Below, one piece after another: positions 47,646-55,073 of a stretch of 64,000 nt of DNA (position 1 is the stretch's first letter; each line of letters opens with the position of its first letter). The position numbers and the translations under genes are program-made. The notes beneath the pieces were generated by a model. It worked only from the letters and a program-made list of their open reading frames with translations. It was not told the origin of the DNA and made no database searches. The stretch covers positions 1-64,000 of the forward strand of contig NZ_LDPV02000010.1 of assembly GCF_001038425.2 (NCBI RefSeq), read 5' to 3'. Source of the stretch: Ornithinibacillus contaminans. GTDB taxonomy: Bacteria; Bacillota; Bacilli; Bacillales; Amphibacillaceae.

Positions 47646-49109
47646 CTAACTTTTCAACCGCAATTGCTGATTTTCTATGACATACACATCATCCGCAACA
47701 CGCTCCACAAATGTGCGATCATGCGAAACGAGAATAACCGTCCCATCATACCCTGCTAGGAAACGTTCTAAAGCTTCAATACAGAATACATCTAGAAAAT
47801 TGGTTGGCTCATCTAGTACAAGTACATTGTATTTCCCTAAGAACAAACTACATAACACCAACCGAATTGCTTCCCCACCGCTTAAATCACGAATATTTTT
47901 GTTTACATCATTTCCTGTAAAACTCATCGCGTGTAAGACAGCACGAATCTTGCTCTCATTATAGTCACTATTTTCGCGCATATAGGCAATTACTGATTTG
48001 TCACTGGTAAATTGATAGCCCATTTGTTGATAAGCACCTATCATTGCCTTTGGCGAAATCGTCAGTCCTTCCCCTTGGCTGATGATATGCTGTAGTAAGG
48101 TTGTTTTGCCCGAGCCATTCTTTCCCGTAATCACAATGGTCTTTCCTAAAGGAAACTGAAAACTAGCATCCTGTAGAAGAATTTTGTTTTCCACCTTTAA
48201 TGTTAAACGGTCGGCCATAATCGGAAAGCGATTGTGTAATTGTAGTACGCTGGATTGATGGAAATGGATTGCTTGCTCCTCTTTTGGTGCTTCCACCGCT
48301 TCCATCTGTTCCACTCGCTGTTCAATCGCTTTGGCTGCACGTTGAACGGATTTTTGGCTCGTGTCCTTGGACTTGGTCATAAACATTTTATTCGCTTTTG
48401 CTTTCGTGTCTTTTTTGGACATTTGCCCATTTGCTTGCGTAATTTTATCCGCCTTTTTCATCTTCTCCTCGGCGGCTTTTACAAGACGTGATTTTTCCTT
48501 CACATATTTTTCATGCTGCTCCTGTTGCTGCTTTCGCTCAAGCTCCTTCTGTTCGACGTAATCCGAATAATTGCCGGTATATTCCGTTACATGCCCATCT
48601 TCAACTTCCCAAATTTTTGTAACGAGCTGATCCAACACATACCGGTCATGACTGATGAGTACTAGCGCACCGTAATAGTACATTAATTCATCGATAAAAA
48701 ACTGTGTTCCTGCAGCGTCCAAATGTGTTGTCGGCTCATCAATTAATAAGCCCTCATGGTAGTTTGAGAATAGTTGTGCAAGCTTCATCCTTGTCTTCTC
48801 CCCACCACTAAAATTAGCAATTTCCGTTTTCGGAATAGCTAATTTCCCGCGTAATTCATACTCGATCTCGTCTTCAACAGGTGATGTCAATTGATCAAAA
48901 TAAGCAAAATCTGCAAACCGTCTCACCTGCCCCTGATCTGGTTTCAACTGACCATTCATTAGTTTCAGCAAGGTACTTTTCCCCGCACCATTCTTTCCTA
49001 CAATACCAATGCGATCAAATTGATGTACCGCAAGACGTGGTATCGCTAAAATTACTTCATCTAAAAATGTTAGTTCAATATTTTCTAATTCAAGACATAC
49101 TTTTTCCAT
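47646..49109 (-). CDS. Antibiotic-type ABC-F ribosomal protection protein (Msr/Vga/VmlR-like)
   Basis: A 487-residue protein with two ABC ATPase domains and no membrane segments. Walker A motifs are GKNGAGKST and GKNGSGKTT; signatures are FSGGEKTR and LSGGEAIR. Between the domains is a long charged linker (about 190-285), the part that reaches the ribosomal peptidyl-transferase region in such proteins. The family confers resistance to lincosamides, streptogramins, pleuromutilins or macrolides; exact spectrum is not readable. ATG at 49109 with GGAG 8 bases away. Expression is probably governed by the long attenuator leader at 49138-49496. Confidence 0.82.
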   Translation of the reverse strand: MEKVCLELENIELTFLDEVILAIPRLAVHQFDRIGIVGKNGAGKSTLLKLMNGQLKPDQGQVRRFADFAYFDQLTSPVEDEIEYELRGKLAIPKTEIANFSGGEKTRMKLAQLFSNYHEGLLIDEPTTHLDAAGTQFFIDELMYYYGALVLISHDRYVLDQLVTKIWEVEDGHVTEYTGNYSDYVEQKELERKQQQEQHEKYVKEKSRLVKAAEEKMKKADKITQANGQMSKKDTKAKANKMFMTKSKDTSQKSVQRAAKAIEQRVEQMEAVEAPKEEQAIHFHQSSVLQLHNRFPIMADRLTLKVENKILLQDASFQFPLGKTIVITGKNGSGKTTLLQHIISQGEGLTISPKAMIGAYQQMGYQFTSDKSVIAYMRENSDYNESKIRAVLHAMSFTGNDVNKNIRDLSGGEAIRLVLCSLFLGKYNVLVLDEPTNFLDVFCIEALERFLAGYDGTVILVSHDRTFVERVADDVYVIENQQLRLKS

Positions 49110-49137
49110 ACGATTCACTCCAAAATTATAGATTAAT

Positions 49138-49163
49138 AAAAAAACACAGGTCTCTGCCTGTGT
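49138..49163 (-). terminator. Attenuator terminator directly upstream of the ABC-F gene
   Basis: On the minus strand ACACAGG-CAGAGA-CCTGTGT followed by seven T forms a textbook intrinsic terminator only about 30 bases before the ABC-F start. It can only be regulatory, since it would prevent expression of the gene unless disrupted. Confidence 0.8.
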
Positions 49164-49251
49164 AATCGGAGTAAACGGGGGCCCATGGATAAGGAAATTA
49201 GTTATGCTGAACTAAACCCAGAGAATGCTCGCTAGGTATTTTTATACAACA

Positions 49252-49282
49252 TAAAAAAGAAAGGCAGAACGCTCCACCTTTC
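49252..49282 (-). terminator. Second attenuator terminator in the ABC-F leader
   Basis: On the minus strand GAAAGGTGGA and TTCTGCCTTTC form a 10-bp stem with two G-T wobbles, followed by TTTTTTA. It is placed about 185 bases after the predicted transcription start. Confidence 0.72.
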
Positions 49283-49338
49283 TCAACATGACATTATAAT
49301 GATATGAAATGAAGATTATGAAAAAAGGACAGACGTAT

Positions 49339-49398
49339 CCCGTTTACTCTGTATGCACAAAACAGAGCCTTTGAACGTATTAAATTACGAGTTCAAAG
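49339..49398 (-). promoter_or_regulatory. RNA switch elements of the ABC-F leader
   Basis: Three pairings are visible. An 8-bp hairpin joins 49369-49376 to 49391-49398, and a 6-bp hairpin joins 49347-49352 to 49362-49367. The 11 bases at 49339-49349 are perfectly complementary to 49169-49179, next to the last terminator. The 49347-49349 bases are shared, so the long-range pairing and the small hairpin exclude one another, as expected for alternative structures. Confidence 0.55.
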
Positions 49399-49417
49399 TT
49401 AGGAATCGTAGCTTCAT
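49385..49417 (-). CDS. Leader peptide of the ABC-F resistance gene
   Basis: A predicted 10-residue peptide, MKLRFLTLNS, preceded by AAAAGGTG at 9 bases. Its coding sequence contains CTTTGAAC, which can pair with GTTCAAAG just downstream. Ribosome stalling on it by an antibiotic would change the RNA fold, as in known erm and vmlR leaders. A shorter 3-codon frame MKR starts at 49437 beside a GGAGG site. Neither is proven. Confidence 0.5.
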   Translation of the reverse strand: MKLRFLTLNS

Positions 49418-49467
49418 CGCGTGTGTCACCTTTTCATAATCCTCCTTACGTTAATTTTATAGTGCTT

Positions 49468-49496
49468 ATTATAAAAGCCATTTCGGAAAAAGTCAA
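49468..49496 (-). promoter_or_regulatory. SigA promoter of the ABC-F gene
   Basis: On the minus strand TTGACT and TATAAT are separated by exactly 17 bases. It lies about 360 bases upstream of the ABC-F start, leaving a long leader RNA. Confidence 0.75.
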
Positions 49497-49506
49497 AAAT
49501 ACTATT

Positions 49507-49546
49507 AAAAAATGGCGCGTCTATCGAAAAACACGCCATTTTTTTA
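49507..49546. terminator. Bidirectional terminator upstream of the ABC-F leader
   Basis: AAAAAATGGCG and CGCCATTTTTT form an 11-bp stem with A and T runs on the two sides. It insulates the ABC-F promoter from genes upstream on the minus strand. Confidence 0.75.
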
Positions 49547-49555
49547 AGTCGGGAC

Positions 49556-49720
49556 CTAATCCCGATAATTATCATGAATCGGGATAAATAAGTCTTCCGT
49601 TGAATTTCGAATCATAGAAAAGTGCTCGACATTATAATGACCATGCAGCGCTTTGTTATGATGGCCAATAATTTGTTCAGCACTAAATAAAATGTTTAAA
49701 ATTATACCACTAATATTCAC
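49556..49720 (-). CDS. Possible 54-residue ORF or gene remnant
   Basis: An open frame beginning with GTG encodes a peptide containing FSAEQIIGHHNKALHG and EHFSMIRNSTEDLFIP. The composition looks protein-like rather than random, but there is no good ribosome site and no family is recognised. It may be the 3' remnant of a larger gene. It ends just before the terminator at 49507. Confidence 0.25.
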   Translation of the reverse strand: MNISGIILNILFSAEQIIGHHNKALHGHYNVEHFSMIRNSTEDLFIPIHDNYRD

Positions 49721-49754
49721 TACTTAACTATGATTTTTCGTTTCTAAAGTTAAT

Positions 49755-50237
49755 TTAGTCAAACACAAATCCTAAACACTTCTCTTTCGTAATATGCTTC
49801 ACGTCAGAAAATCTATTTTGCTGACATTGTTCTTCCATGTTATCAATTAAATAAACATTTTTTGATAAAAATAAAATCTCGGTAGAATCAACTATACTGA
49901 TTAACGTCTGGCATTCGGTAATTAAAAATTCCCTTCCAGTCTTCACTGCTTTCACTATTTCTTCATCGGAGGAATATCCAGAAAAAGTTGCCATAATTGG
50001 ATAGTGATCTGAAAAGGAAACATATTCTTTTAGCTGTTTATTACTCAGTATTGTTAGCTTTTCTAAGTGCTGCATTCCTAAGTCTAGGACATCATGAAAC
50101 AAGATTTCTACATGATCTCCCTTCACCCAGGTAGAAGAGCTAGAGCTTTCAAGGAGATTTTTAAATAGTATTACTAATAATTTTCCATATTGATTTGGAA
50201 CTCTAAATGAAAGCCCAACCTTTTCCATTAAATCCAT
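49755..50237 (-). CDS. Hypothetical protein, possibly DUF2691-like
   Basis: A 160-residue soluble protein. The start (GLSFRVPNQYGKLLVILFKNLL) recalls DUF2691, a Bacillus family of unknown role, but the match is from memory and weak. No membrane segments or catalytic motifs are seen. The next gene upstream on the same strand is a DinB protein 44 bases away. Confidence 0.5.
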   Translation of the reverse strand: MDLMEKVGLSFRVPNQYGKLLVILFKNLLESSSSSTWVKGDHVEILFHDVLDLGMQHLEKLTILSNKQLKEYVSFSDHYPIMATFSGYSSDEEIVKAVKTGREFLITECQTLISIVDSTEILFLSKNVYLIDNMEEQCQQNRFSDVKHITKEKCLGFVFD

Positions 50238-50281
50238 TCCTTTTAATAATTGAGTTGCCTAAACTATAGATTGTTAGATTG

Positions 50282-50761
50282 TTAATCAAATAGCCCTCTT
50301 CGAATTAAATTCGCAGTCACTGGTGCTTTCCCAATTTCACGTGACCAGATTGATAGTTGTCCAATGTGGTGAATTTCGTGTGCAATGACATGACGCATGA
50401 TTTCGCCGTGTTTGAAGCTTTCTTGTTCCCCATTTGAATAGGTTTCGGTGAAGATACGATCCTCCATTTCGTTTGTCCACGCTGATACAAATGGCTTTAC
50501 TTCTTTATTCGCTTGTCTAGAAAACTCCCGTATCTTTTCTAGGGTATTGCACGTTTCAAATGAAGGATTGAGCTTATCTTTTTCGCCTTTCATATCTAGA
50601 ATAGTCCAGCTATATTCAACATCAATAATATGAAATAGCGTGTACAAAATACTCCCAATTCCACCAGTACGCTCCTTTAATAATTCCTCTTCTGGTACAT
50701 CTTCACACCAATTAAACCAATCCTCACGTACCTGCCAGTTGTATTCAAATAATTTTTGCAT
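50282..50761 (-). CDS. DinB family protein
   Basis: A 159-residue four-helix bundle protein of the DinB/YfiT superfamily. Three metal-binding His positions are visible (LFHIIDVEYSW near residue 43, and HVIAHEIHHIGQL near 127-135). Such proteins bind a metal and often act as thiol-dependent transferases (bacillithiol in Bacillaceae). The substrate is unknown. ATG after GGGAGA. Confidence 0.82.
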   Translation of the reverse strand: MQKLFEYNWQVREDWFNWCEDVPEEELLKERTGGIGSILYTLFHIIDVEYSWTILDMKGEKDKLNPSFETCNTLEKIREFSRQANKEVKPFVSAWTNEMEDRIFTETYSNGEQESFKHGEIMRHVIAHEIHHIGQLSIWSREIGKAPVTANLIRRGLFD

Positions 50762-50846
50762 TCAAACATCTCCCATCAAATAATAAAAAACACATAATTT
50801 TCAGACATGACTATTATACCACTAAATTAGACAATGTCCTTCTATA

Positions 50847-50883
50847 AAAAAGAACGATAATCACGATGGATTGTCGTTCTTTT
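50847..50883 (-). terminator. Terminator after pepV
   Basis: AAAAGAACGA and TCGTTCTTTT form a 10-bp stem, extended by AATC/GATT, 14 bases after the pepV stop on the minus strand. Confidence 0.75.
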
Positions 50884-50896
50884 CGGTAGTACTTGA

Positions 50897-52306
50897 TTAC
50901 TTGGCAAGCTCATAAATCGCTTGGGCATATAAAGCCGTTGCTTGTAATAGGTCATTAACAATGGCATATTCGTCTTTTTGGTGCATGACATCTTCACGTC
51001 CGGGGAACATCGCACCGAAGGCAACACCATGATCTAAAGCGCGTGCATAGGTCCCGCCACCAATCGCTAAGAGTTCTGCCTTTTCTCCCATTTGTCCTTC
51101 GTATACTTTTTGCAGTATCTGAATAAGTGGGTCATCTTTTTTTACATATGCAGGCTTAGAAAAACTAAAGTTCTCTAATTGAAGACCTTTTTCTTTCACT
51201 GTAGCTTCAATTTTAGCTTTTCCTGCTTCGATATCAAAGGTGACAGGAGTACGCATATTTAAGCCAACACGCCCACCGTCTTCCTGATTATAGTTCATGA
51301 CTCCAACATTAATGGTTAGATCACCAGAGTCCTCGTCTTCGTAAGTAATTCCAAATACTTCCCCGCGAGATTTTTCATAGAACGCTGCGACAGTATCAAC
51401 ATATTTTTCCCCTGCATCATCCAAAGCTACTGTTTGTAGAAATTTAGCTAAATAGATTCCGGCATTTTTTCCATGACGAGGTTCTGCTGCATGAGCACTT
51501 TTTCCGACTAGGGTTAAAATAATTTCACCATTATTCGGAGTTGCCTTTCCTTCTAAACCCGTTTCCTGTATGTACGCTTGATAGTTGCGGATTACTTCCG
51601 AAGCTTCATCAGCCACTTTTAAATGAACTTCCGCAAAGTCTGGCACCATATTGTATCTACGTCCAGATGCAAAGGATAGCAATACATTTCCCCCTGCAGA
51701 TTCGCCAGGCTGTGCTTGCTGTACGATGTCATAATCAGAAATTCCTTTTTCCGCAAAAATGATTGGGAAGTCCGCATCTGGCACAAAGCCTTGGGTTGGC
51801 ATTTCCTCATGTTCAAAATAATGATCCACACAACGCCAATTACTTTCTTCATCTGTTCCAATAATTAAGCGAACGCGCTTCTGGATTGGTAATCCTAATT
51901 CTTGTACAATTTTCATCCCATAATAGGCTGCAATCGTCGGACCCTTGTCATCGCTGGATCCACGCGCATAAATTTTTCCGTCCTTTACAATTCCACTATA
52001 CGGATCAACACTCCAGCCGTCCCCTTCAGGTACTACGTCTACATGTCCTAATATACCAACCAGTTCTTCTCCTTGCCCCATTTCAAGATGTCCTGCAAGA
52101 TTCCCAACATTTTTGCTAGAAAAGCCATCTTTTTCTCCTAAATCCAGCATATATTGTAAGGCATCTTTAACACCTTGTCCAAGTGGCGCTTCTGGTGTAG
52201 CATTTTCTTCGTCTAGGACACTTTTGATTTGTAGGATTCCTTGTAAGTCTTTTATGAAATCTTCTTTTCTCTTTTGGACTTCTTCCATCCAGTTGATTGT
52301 AGTCAT
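50897..52306 (-). CDS. pepV: Dipeptidase PepV (M20 family)
   Basis: A 469-residue zinc dipeptidase of the PepV/Sapep group that cleaves N-terminal residues from short peptides in the cytoplasm. Zinc-site segments are LGHVDVVPEGDGW, ARGSSDDKGPTIAAYYG and GTDEESNWRCVDHY. The second-domain stretch SAHAAEPRHGKNAG is typical, with IGGGTYARALDHGVAFG near the end. The ATG at 52306 lies 11 bases from AAGGAG; the GTG at 52318 is too close to that site. Confidence 0.9.
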   Translation of the reverse strand: MTTINWMEEVQKRKEDFIKDLQGILQIKSVLDEENATPEAPLGQGVKDALQYMLDLGEKDGFSSKNVGNLAGHLEMGQGEELVGILGHVDVVPEGDGWSVDPYSGIVKDGKIYARGSSDDKGPTIAAYYGMKIVQELGLPIQKRVRLIIGTDEESNWRCVDHYFEHEEMPTQGFVPDADFPIIFAEKGISDYDIVQQAQPGESAGGNVLLSFASGRRYNMVPDFAEVHLKVADEASEVIRNYQAYIQETGLEGKATPNNGEIILTLVGKSAHAAEPRHGKNAGIYLAKFLQTVALDDAGEKYVDTVAAFYEKSRGEVFGITYEDEDSGDLTINVGVMNYNQEDGGRVGLNMRTPVTFDIEAGKAKIEATVKEKGLQLENFSFSKPAYVKKDDPLIQILQKVYEGQMGEKAELLAIGGGTYARALDHGVAFGAMFPGREDVMHQKDEYAIVNDLLQATALYAQAIYELAK

Positions 52307-52439
52307 ATGTAAAACCACTCCTTATTAATTCTTTTTAAAAAAAAGGTTTGTTTTTATTATCTTTATGACTATTGTAACTCTTTTTCTCTTTTTTCCATAA
52401 TAGTTATCACACCTAACACGTTGAAGGAAATCTAAAAAT

Positions 52440-52469
52440 AGATGCCTTCCCAATGTTGGACAGGCATCT
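52440..52469 (-). terminator. Terminator of the TPR protein gene
   Basis: AGATGCCT and AGGCATCT form an 8-bp stem; on the minus strand it is followed by ATTTTTAG. It lies about 110 bases beyond the stop at 52581. Confidence 0.55.
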
Positions 52470-52580
52470 ATGATTATCCTCCAGATTTATTTCCAATTTT
52501 TCAGGTACATCCATTAAAATGTGTGATTAACTCCCGAGATTGAATGAAGTATATAGTAATTATTTTTTTCTAATCTAGAA

Positions 52581-54677
52581 TTAACTTATCATATTCACTA
52601 ACTCATATTGACAAAGCTTTACTTCAAACAAGGTGAGCGGATCACGATATATTTCAGGTTTTTCTCGCATCATATCTAAAGAATCTTTATGTTTTTCAAT
52701 ATCACCTTGCACATTCTCACTTACACGATTTAGCACTTCAAACGGAGTGGCGAGAAATTTACTTATATCCCACTCGATTGATCCCTCGAATAACTCTAAT
52801 TGTTGTAGGAACGGATTGATGATCTCCTGTGCTATGTGACTATAATCTTCATTTTCAACATAGCTTTTAAATCTAGTATGGAGCCTTTCTTTATTTTTCG
52901 ATATGGATCCTAGGAGTTTCCCAGCCCCTTTTAACAACAACTGAGAAGGGTTATTACGCATCATGATATTTACTTTTTCTACGTGTACCATTCCCCTTGA
53001 TATTCGTTCCATATCTCTGCGCCAATCATCCAATATCTTGAAGTCACAATCCAATACAATCTTCTCTTCGAAATACTGTTTGGTAAAGCTTTCACTCATC
53101 TCATCTAATTTGATTTGACTGTCCTTGAATTCTCTCTCGCAATCCTCAATCCATCCCTGAACGGCATGTTTAAAGTCATATAGGGCCGTGTTTGCCATAT
53201 AATCTGCAATCCGTCTATTCATTTCTTCATTAAGGTCAACACCTAGTTTTCCAAAATCACTCTCTTCCGTAACCAATTCTGAACAGGTTCGAAGGATTTC
53301 AGGAATCTTACTCATCATCTTCTGACTTACTTCATTCTTTATGGTATGAAATGAATTTTTAAATACTGTCACTTCTTCCATTTGTATATCTGTTAACTGA
53401 TGATGTAAACCATTAATTCTTGCCAGTAGTTCTTCGTTCCAATTAATTTTTTCATGATTGGCATTTTCCATTTCAACTCGTTTTTCAATTAGAAACTCAA
53501 TCGCATGTTTAATAATATTTCGGATTTTAGATGGACCTGCCACTTCAACGTTGTATTCCTCTAAGATAGGATTCATAAAGGCAGTTAATTCATCTAACAC
53601 GCCTTCTTTTTCTGCCCATTTCTTAATAGATTCTAAAAGCTGCATTCCCTCTTGTCTGCCATTTTGATAGCGTTCCGTATTCTCAAACCGGTATGCCGCT
53701 TCATTAACCAAAGAATCTTCAAGATTTGATGGAAAAATTTCATTCCATGCAAGTATAGTGGAGGAAGAAATAAAAGTATCGGAAACTGATGATATTTCCA
53801 ACCAATTTAATAAGTGACTTGGTAGTAAATTCGAAAAATCCCTTATCAAAAACCTTCCACTAACTAATTCATCATACGTATCTTTAAATAAGCTAGGAAG
53901 CTTCTTCCACATATAGGATTCTTCAACCTTATTTTCTAGGAGAATTTGGTTAATCTCTTCAACCCACTGAAGAAACAAATCACTGTGTTGATAACTATTC
54001 CACAATACTTCAGATAGGTTTTCAAATTGATAAATATCGGTACGCAATAATGTCACTAACGCTTCGTTAAAATAACTTGGCACAAATCTACTGGTAAGAC
54101 CCTGCTCCGCATACCCTTCTAAAACCGCAAACCACGAAAGTAACTTAGTGCGGATAGCTTCGTTTACAGCAAGTTCAACCGCATTATCCCAATCCTGGAA
54201 TTCCTCAAAGAAAGTCTGTGCGATCTCCGTCACATCGGAATAATCTGGATTTAAATGAACTGCATCTTTAATTGCATCAACAGCTTTTTCAGTTTTACCT
54301 TGCTTTATGTATAGTGAAAAAAGTTGCAGTAAGACTTCTGTTTTTAACTCCACCGAATGGGTATTAACTGCCTTGTAGAATTCTTCAGCATGCTCTAATA
54401 AACCCATTTCAAAATGGGCATCTGCAATGTTTTTGCGTGTCCATGGAATCAATTTTTCATCTGAAAAATTATCCCATTTATAAATGGCTGCATCATAATC
54501 ATGATTTAAGAAGTAAACTTCCCCTTGCGCATAACGAATAGTGGACAAATCTGGCCGATCTTTTTGCATTTCATGCTTATACATGTCACCCAATATTTTG
54601 ATTGGGTGACCCATTTCGTTCTCATCTATTATAGTTTGATAATAGGTTTTATTGATTAGTTCATTTTCAATTGCCAC
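52581..54677 (-). CDS. TPR protein with dynamin-like helical tail but no GTPase domain
   Basis: A 698-residue soluble, mostly helical protein. Residues about 30-165 contain TPR-type helix pairs (YAQGEVYFLNHDYDAAIYKW, NIADAHFEMGLLEHAEEFYK, LFSLYIKQGKTEKAVDAIK). The C-terminal 150 residues (FLQQLELFEGSIEWDIS, FEVLNRVSENVQGDIEKH, DPLTLFEVKLCQYEL) resemble the stalk end of bacterial dynamin-family proteins. No P-loop is present anywhere, so the GTPase is absent. Function unknown. The GTG start follows a GAGGG site. It lies just beside the defence island on the same strand; membership is open. Confidence 0.65.
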   Translation of the reverse strand: MAIENELINKTYYQTIIDENEMGHPIKILGDMYKHEMQKDRPDLSTIRYAQGEVYFLNHDYDAAIYKWDNFSDEKLIPWTRKNIADAHFEMGLLEHAEEFYKAVNTHSVELKTEVLLQLFSLYIKQGKTEKAVDAIKDAVHLNPDYSDVTEIAQTFFEEFQDWDNAVELAVNEAIRTKLLSWFAVLEGYAEQGLTSRFVPSYFNEALVTLLRTDIYQFENLSEVLWNSYQHSDLFLQWVEEINQILLENKVEESYMWKKLPSLFKDTYDELVSGRFLIRDFSNLLPSHLLNWLEISSVSDTFISSSTILAWNEIFPSNLEDSLVNEAAYRFENTERYQNGRQEGMQLLESIKKWAEKEGVLDELTAFMNPILEEYNVEVAGPSKIRNIIKHAIEFLIEKRVEMENANHEKINWNEELLARINGLHHQLTDIQMEEVTVFKNSFHTIKNEVSQKMMSKIPEILRTCSELVTEESDFGKLGVDLNEEMNRRIADYMANTALYDFKHAVQGWIEDCEREFKDSQIKLDEMSESFTKQYFEEKIVLDCDFKILDDWRRDMERISRGMVHVEKVNIMMRNNPSQLLLKGAGKLLGSISKNKERLHTRFKSYVENEDYSHIAQEIINPFLQQLELFEGSIEWDISKFLATPFEVLNRVSENVQGDIEKHKDSLDMMREKPEIYRDPLTLFEVKLCQYELVNMIS

Positions 54678-55073
54678 TATAATCCCTCACATTGTTGATT
54701 TAGTTTGTAGTCGCCGTTCTCAATCTATCAATTTATTAAACTTACGAGACCTTGAGAAGGTACACTGTATTATAGTAATCGAAACAACTCTCCAGTTTAT
54801 TAGGATAACGACAGGATTATTTTTATTGTAAATAATGGAAATACTTTAATATGATTCAGTGATTGGGGAATTATCCGCTTTTGATTCAAATACCAACCAA
54901 CTACCATCTTTCCGGTGAACAAAAAAAGCAGGAATCCTTTTAGGATCCTGCTTCGTTCTTTAATACTAACTGCGCCACACACTCCACATGTGTGGAGTGC
55001 TATATGTAGACAAACCATAGCAAATTTTCTTGAGCAGTGGAATTCACCTTTAGTAAAGATTTACAAACGAGTT
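54678..55073. other. Gene-free spacer with two hairpins
   Basis: This 396-base gap between the TPR gene and the DSR2-like gene contains no credible ORF. It contains a strong hairpin at about 54927-54954 (GCAGGAATCC...GGATCCTGC) followed on the plus strand by T-rich sequence, and a 9-bp stem CACTCCACA/TGTGGAGTG at about 54977-54996. It could be the left edge of the accessory island, but no matching direct repeat was found. Confidence 0.5.
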
